6,412 nucleotides of DNA from Syntrophaceae bacterium UBA2188 (lineage in GTDB: Bacteria > Desulfobacterota > BSN033 > UBA1163). Shown in pieces: positions 5,692 through 6,412 of the stretch. Each line of letters begins with the position of its first letter. Positions within the stretch are counted from its first letter, which is position 1. The stretch covers positions 1 to 6,412 of the forward strand of contig DCVM01000056.1 in NCBI GenBank assembly GCA_002327985.1. Direction: 5' to 3'. Both the position numbers and the translations under genes were made by a program. The notes under the pieces are model-generated. The model had not been told where the DNA came from, did not search any database, and saw nothing but the letters and a program-made list of their open reading frames with translations.

Positions 5692-5719
5692 GCTATGCGC
5701 TATGCCCCATGCGATAGGC
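5692..5719. repeat. Second GCTATNN heptad array, after rnhB
   Basis: Four 7-bp units lie in register: GCTATGC, GCTATGC, CCCATGC, GATAGGC. The first two are perfect to the GCTATNN pattern of the array at 25-52 and the last two are degenerate. The array begins 2 nt after the rnhB stop codon and fills the space before yraN. Its position downstream of a minus-strand gene is the same as that of the first array. Confidence 0.6.
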
Positions 5720-5721
5720 TT

Positions 5722-6348
5722 TTAAAGATATTCCTTGACTCCCCTGAAAGTTTTGCGGTGGAGTTCGCAGATACCGAACTTCTCAATGGCCTTCCGATGT
5801 TCTTGGGTTCCGTATCCCTTGTGTTGATCAAAATGATACTGCGGGTATTTCCGGTGGCAATCCAGCATCATTCGGTCACGAGTCACCTTGGCGATGATGG
5901 AAGCGGCCGCGATGGAGTCGCAGAGCTGATCTCCTTTTCGGATAGGTTTTTGAGGAATGGGGAGGGGTATCCCTTGGGAACCGTCGATGAGGATAAAATC
6001 TGGAGGAATGTGGAGGTTTTCAATGGCCAAGGCCATGGCTTTGAGCGTGGCCCGGAGGATATTTAGCTGATCAATTTCTTCTTGTCCGATCAGGCCAACG
6101 CCTATCCCTTGCGCTCCTGCAAGAATCGTCTCATAAAGATGCTCTCGCTTTTTCGATGAAATTTTTTTTGAATCGAAAAGTTTCTCCCCGATCCCTTCTC
6201 TCGGGAGAATAACGGCTGCTGCGACGACCGGTCCAGCCAAGGGGCCCCTTCCCACCTCATCGACGCCGGCAATCCGATGATAACCCCGTTGAGTGTACAT
6301 CTTTTCAAAATAATCCGTAGGTTGGGCAGGAAGTTTTGGAAAAAGCAT
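5722..6348 (-). CDS. rnhB: Ribonuclease HII
   Basis: The 208-residue cytoplasmic enzyme cleaves RNA in RNA-DNA hybrids and starts the removal of single ribonucleotides misincorporated into DNA. All four expected acidic catalytic residues are seen: Asp30 and Glu31 in AGVDEVGRGPLAGPV, Asp122 in LIDG, and Asp140 in KGDQLCDSIAAASIIAKVTRD. GRG at 33-35 is the substrate-sensing motif, and GYGTQEHRKAI (178-188) is the usual C-terminal signature. Length is normal. The ATG at 6348 gives a short extension before the domain and only a weak ribosome binding site (GGAA). An ATG at codon 17 is an alternative but would leave the N-terminal strand short. A small hairpin CAGAT/ATCTG (6349-6362) abuts the start codon. 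In many bacteria rnhB follows rplS; the window ends before this can be checked. yraN lies downstream, probably cotranscribed. Confidence 0.95.
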   Translation of the reverse strand: MLFPKLPAQPTDYFEKMYTQRGYHRIAGVDEVGRGPLAGPVVAAAVILPREGIGEKLFDSKKISSKKREHLYETILAGAQGIGVGLIGQEEIDQLNILRATLKAMALAIENLHIPPDFILIDGSQGIPLPIPQKPIRKGDQLCDSIAAASIIAKVTRDRMMLDCHRKYPQYHFDQHKGYGTQEHRKAIEKFGICELHRKTFRGVKEYL

Positions 6349-6360
6349 CAGATTTCCATC

Positions 6361-6401
6361 TGGAATGATGCGGTGATGGAATAATGGAATATTGATGGAT
6401 T
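6361..6401. repeat. TGGAAT repeats upstream of rnhB
   Basis: Three copies of TGGAAT (6361-6366, 6377-6382, 6385-6390) and one TGGATT (6396-6401) lie in 41 bp at unequal spacing. They are followed to the window edge by CGTAAAAAGTC. This could be the end of a dispersed repeat cut by the window; no gene or promoter could be recognised here. Confidence 0.35.
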
Positions 6402-6412
6402 CGTAAAAAGTC

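Noticed and set aside
5695..6066. 123-codon plus-strand open frame
   Set aside because: It is antisense to rnhB, which has complete catalytic motifs, and its start lies in the heptad repeat.

Overview
The window carries five protein genes, all bacterial in their signals (strong Shine-Dalgarno sites, sigma70-type promoters, intrinsic terminators, a TPP riboswitch). Gene content suggests an anaerobic bacterium, perhaps of the Desulfobacterota (the former Deltaproteobacteria) or a nearby phylum. The grounds are a sulfide-using Thi4, a K+-dependent membrane pyrophosphatase, a YraN of the type seen there, and spacers full of palindromic repeats. The taxonomic guess is inference only.

Left third (1-2631, minus strand): a thiamin unit. 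A consensus promoter (2603-2631) reads into a TPP riboswitch aptamer (2499-2590) and an intrinsic terminator (2445-2485). A 166-nt leader of small hairpins follows, then thi4 (thiazole synthase, 1496-2278) and a thiD-thiN fusion (33-1367). Together they make the thiazole phosphate moiety, phosphorylate the pyrimidine moiety and join the two into thiamin phosphate. Both Thi4 of the histidine type and ThiN are best known from archaea; here they sit under a bacterial riboswitch. ThiC (pyrimidine synthesis) and ThiL (final kinase) are not in the window.

Middle (2632-5260, plus strand): an approximately 500-bp spacer holds a 168-bp inverted-repeat element (2689-2856) and the promoter (3043-3072) of hppA (3140-5206). 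hppA encodes an ion-pumping membrane pyrophosphatase whose residues point to K+ dependence and probable Na+ transport. A strong hairpin terminator follows it.

Right third (5260-6412, minus strand): rnhB (RNase HII) followed by yraN (UPF0102), convergent with hppA. This pair is common in bacteria. The N-terminus of yraN is problematic: conserved YraN sequence extends upstream of the only usable in-frame start, and an A8 run with the A AAA AAG slippery heptamer lies exactly there.

Two arrays of 7-bp GCTATNN repeats sit at the 3' ends of thiDN and rnhB, and several other palindromic repeats fill the spacers. No phage, CRISPR, defence or transposase gene is visible. The most unusual points are the yraN start, the heptad arrays, the inverted-repeat element and the riboswitch-controlled archaeal-type thiamin pair; I see no clearly new multi-gene system.
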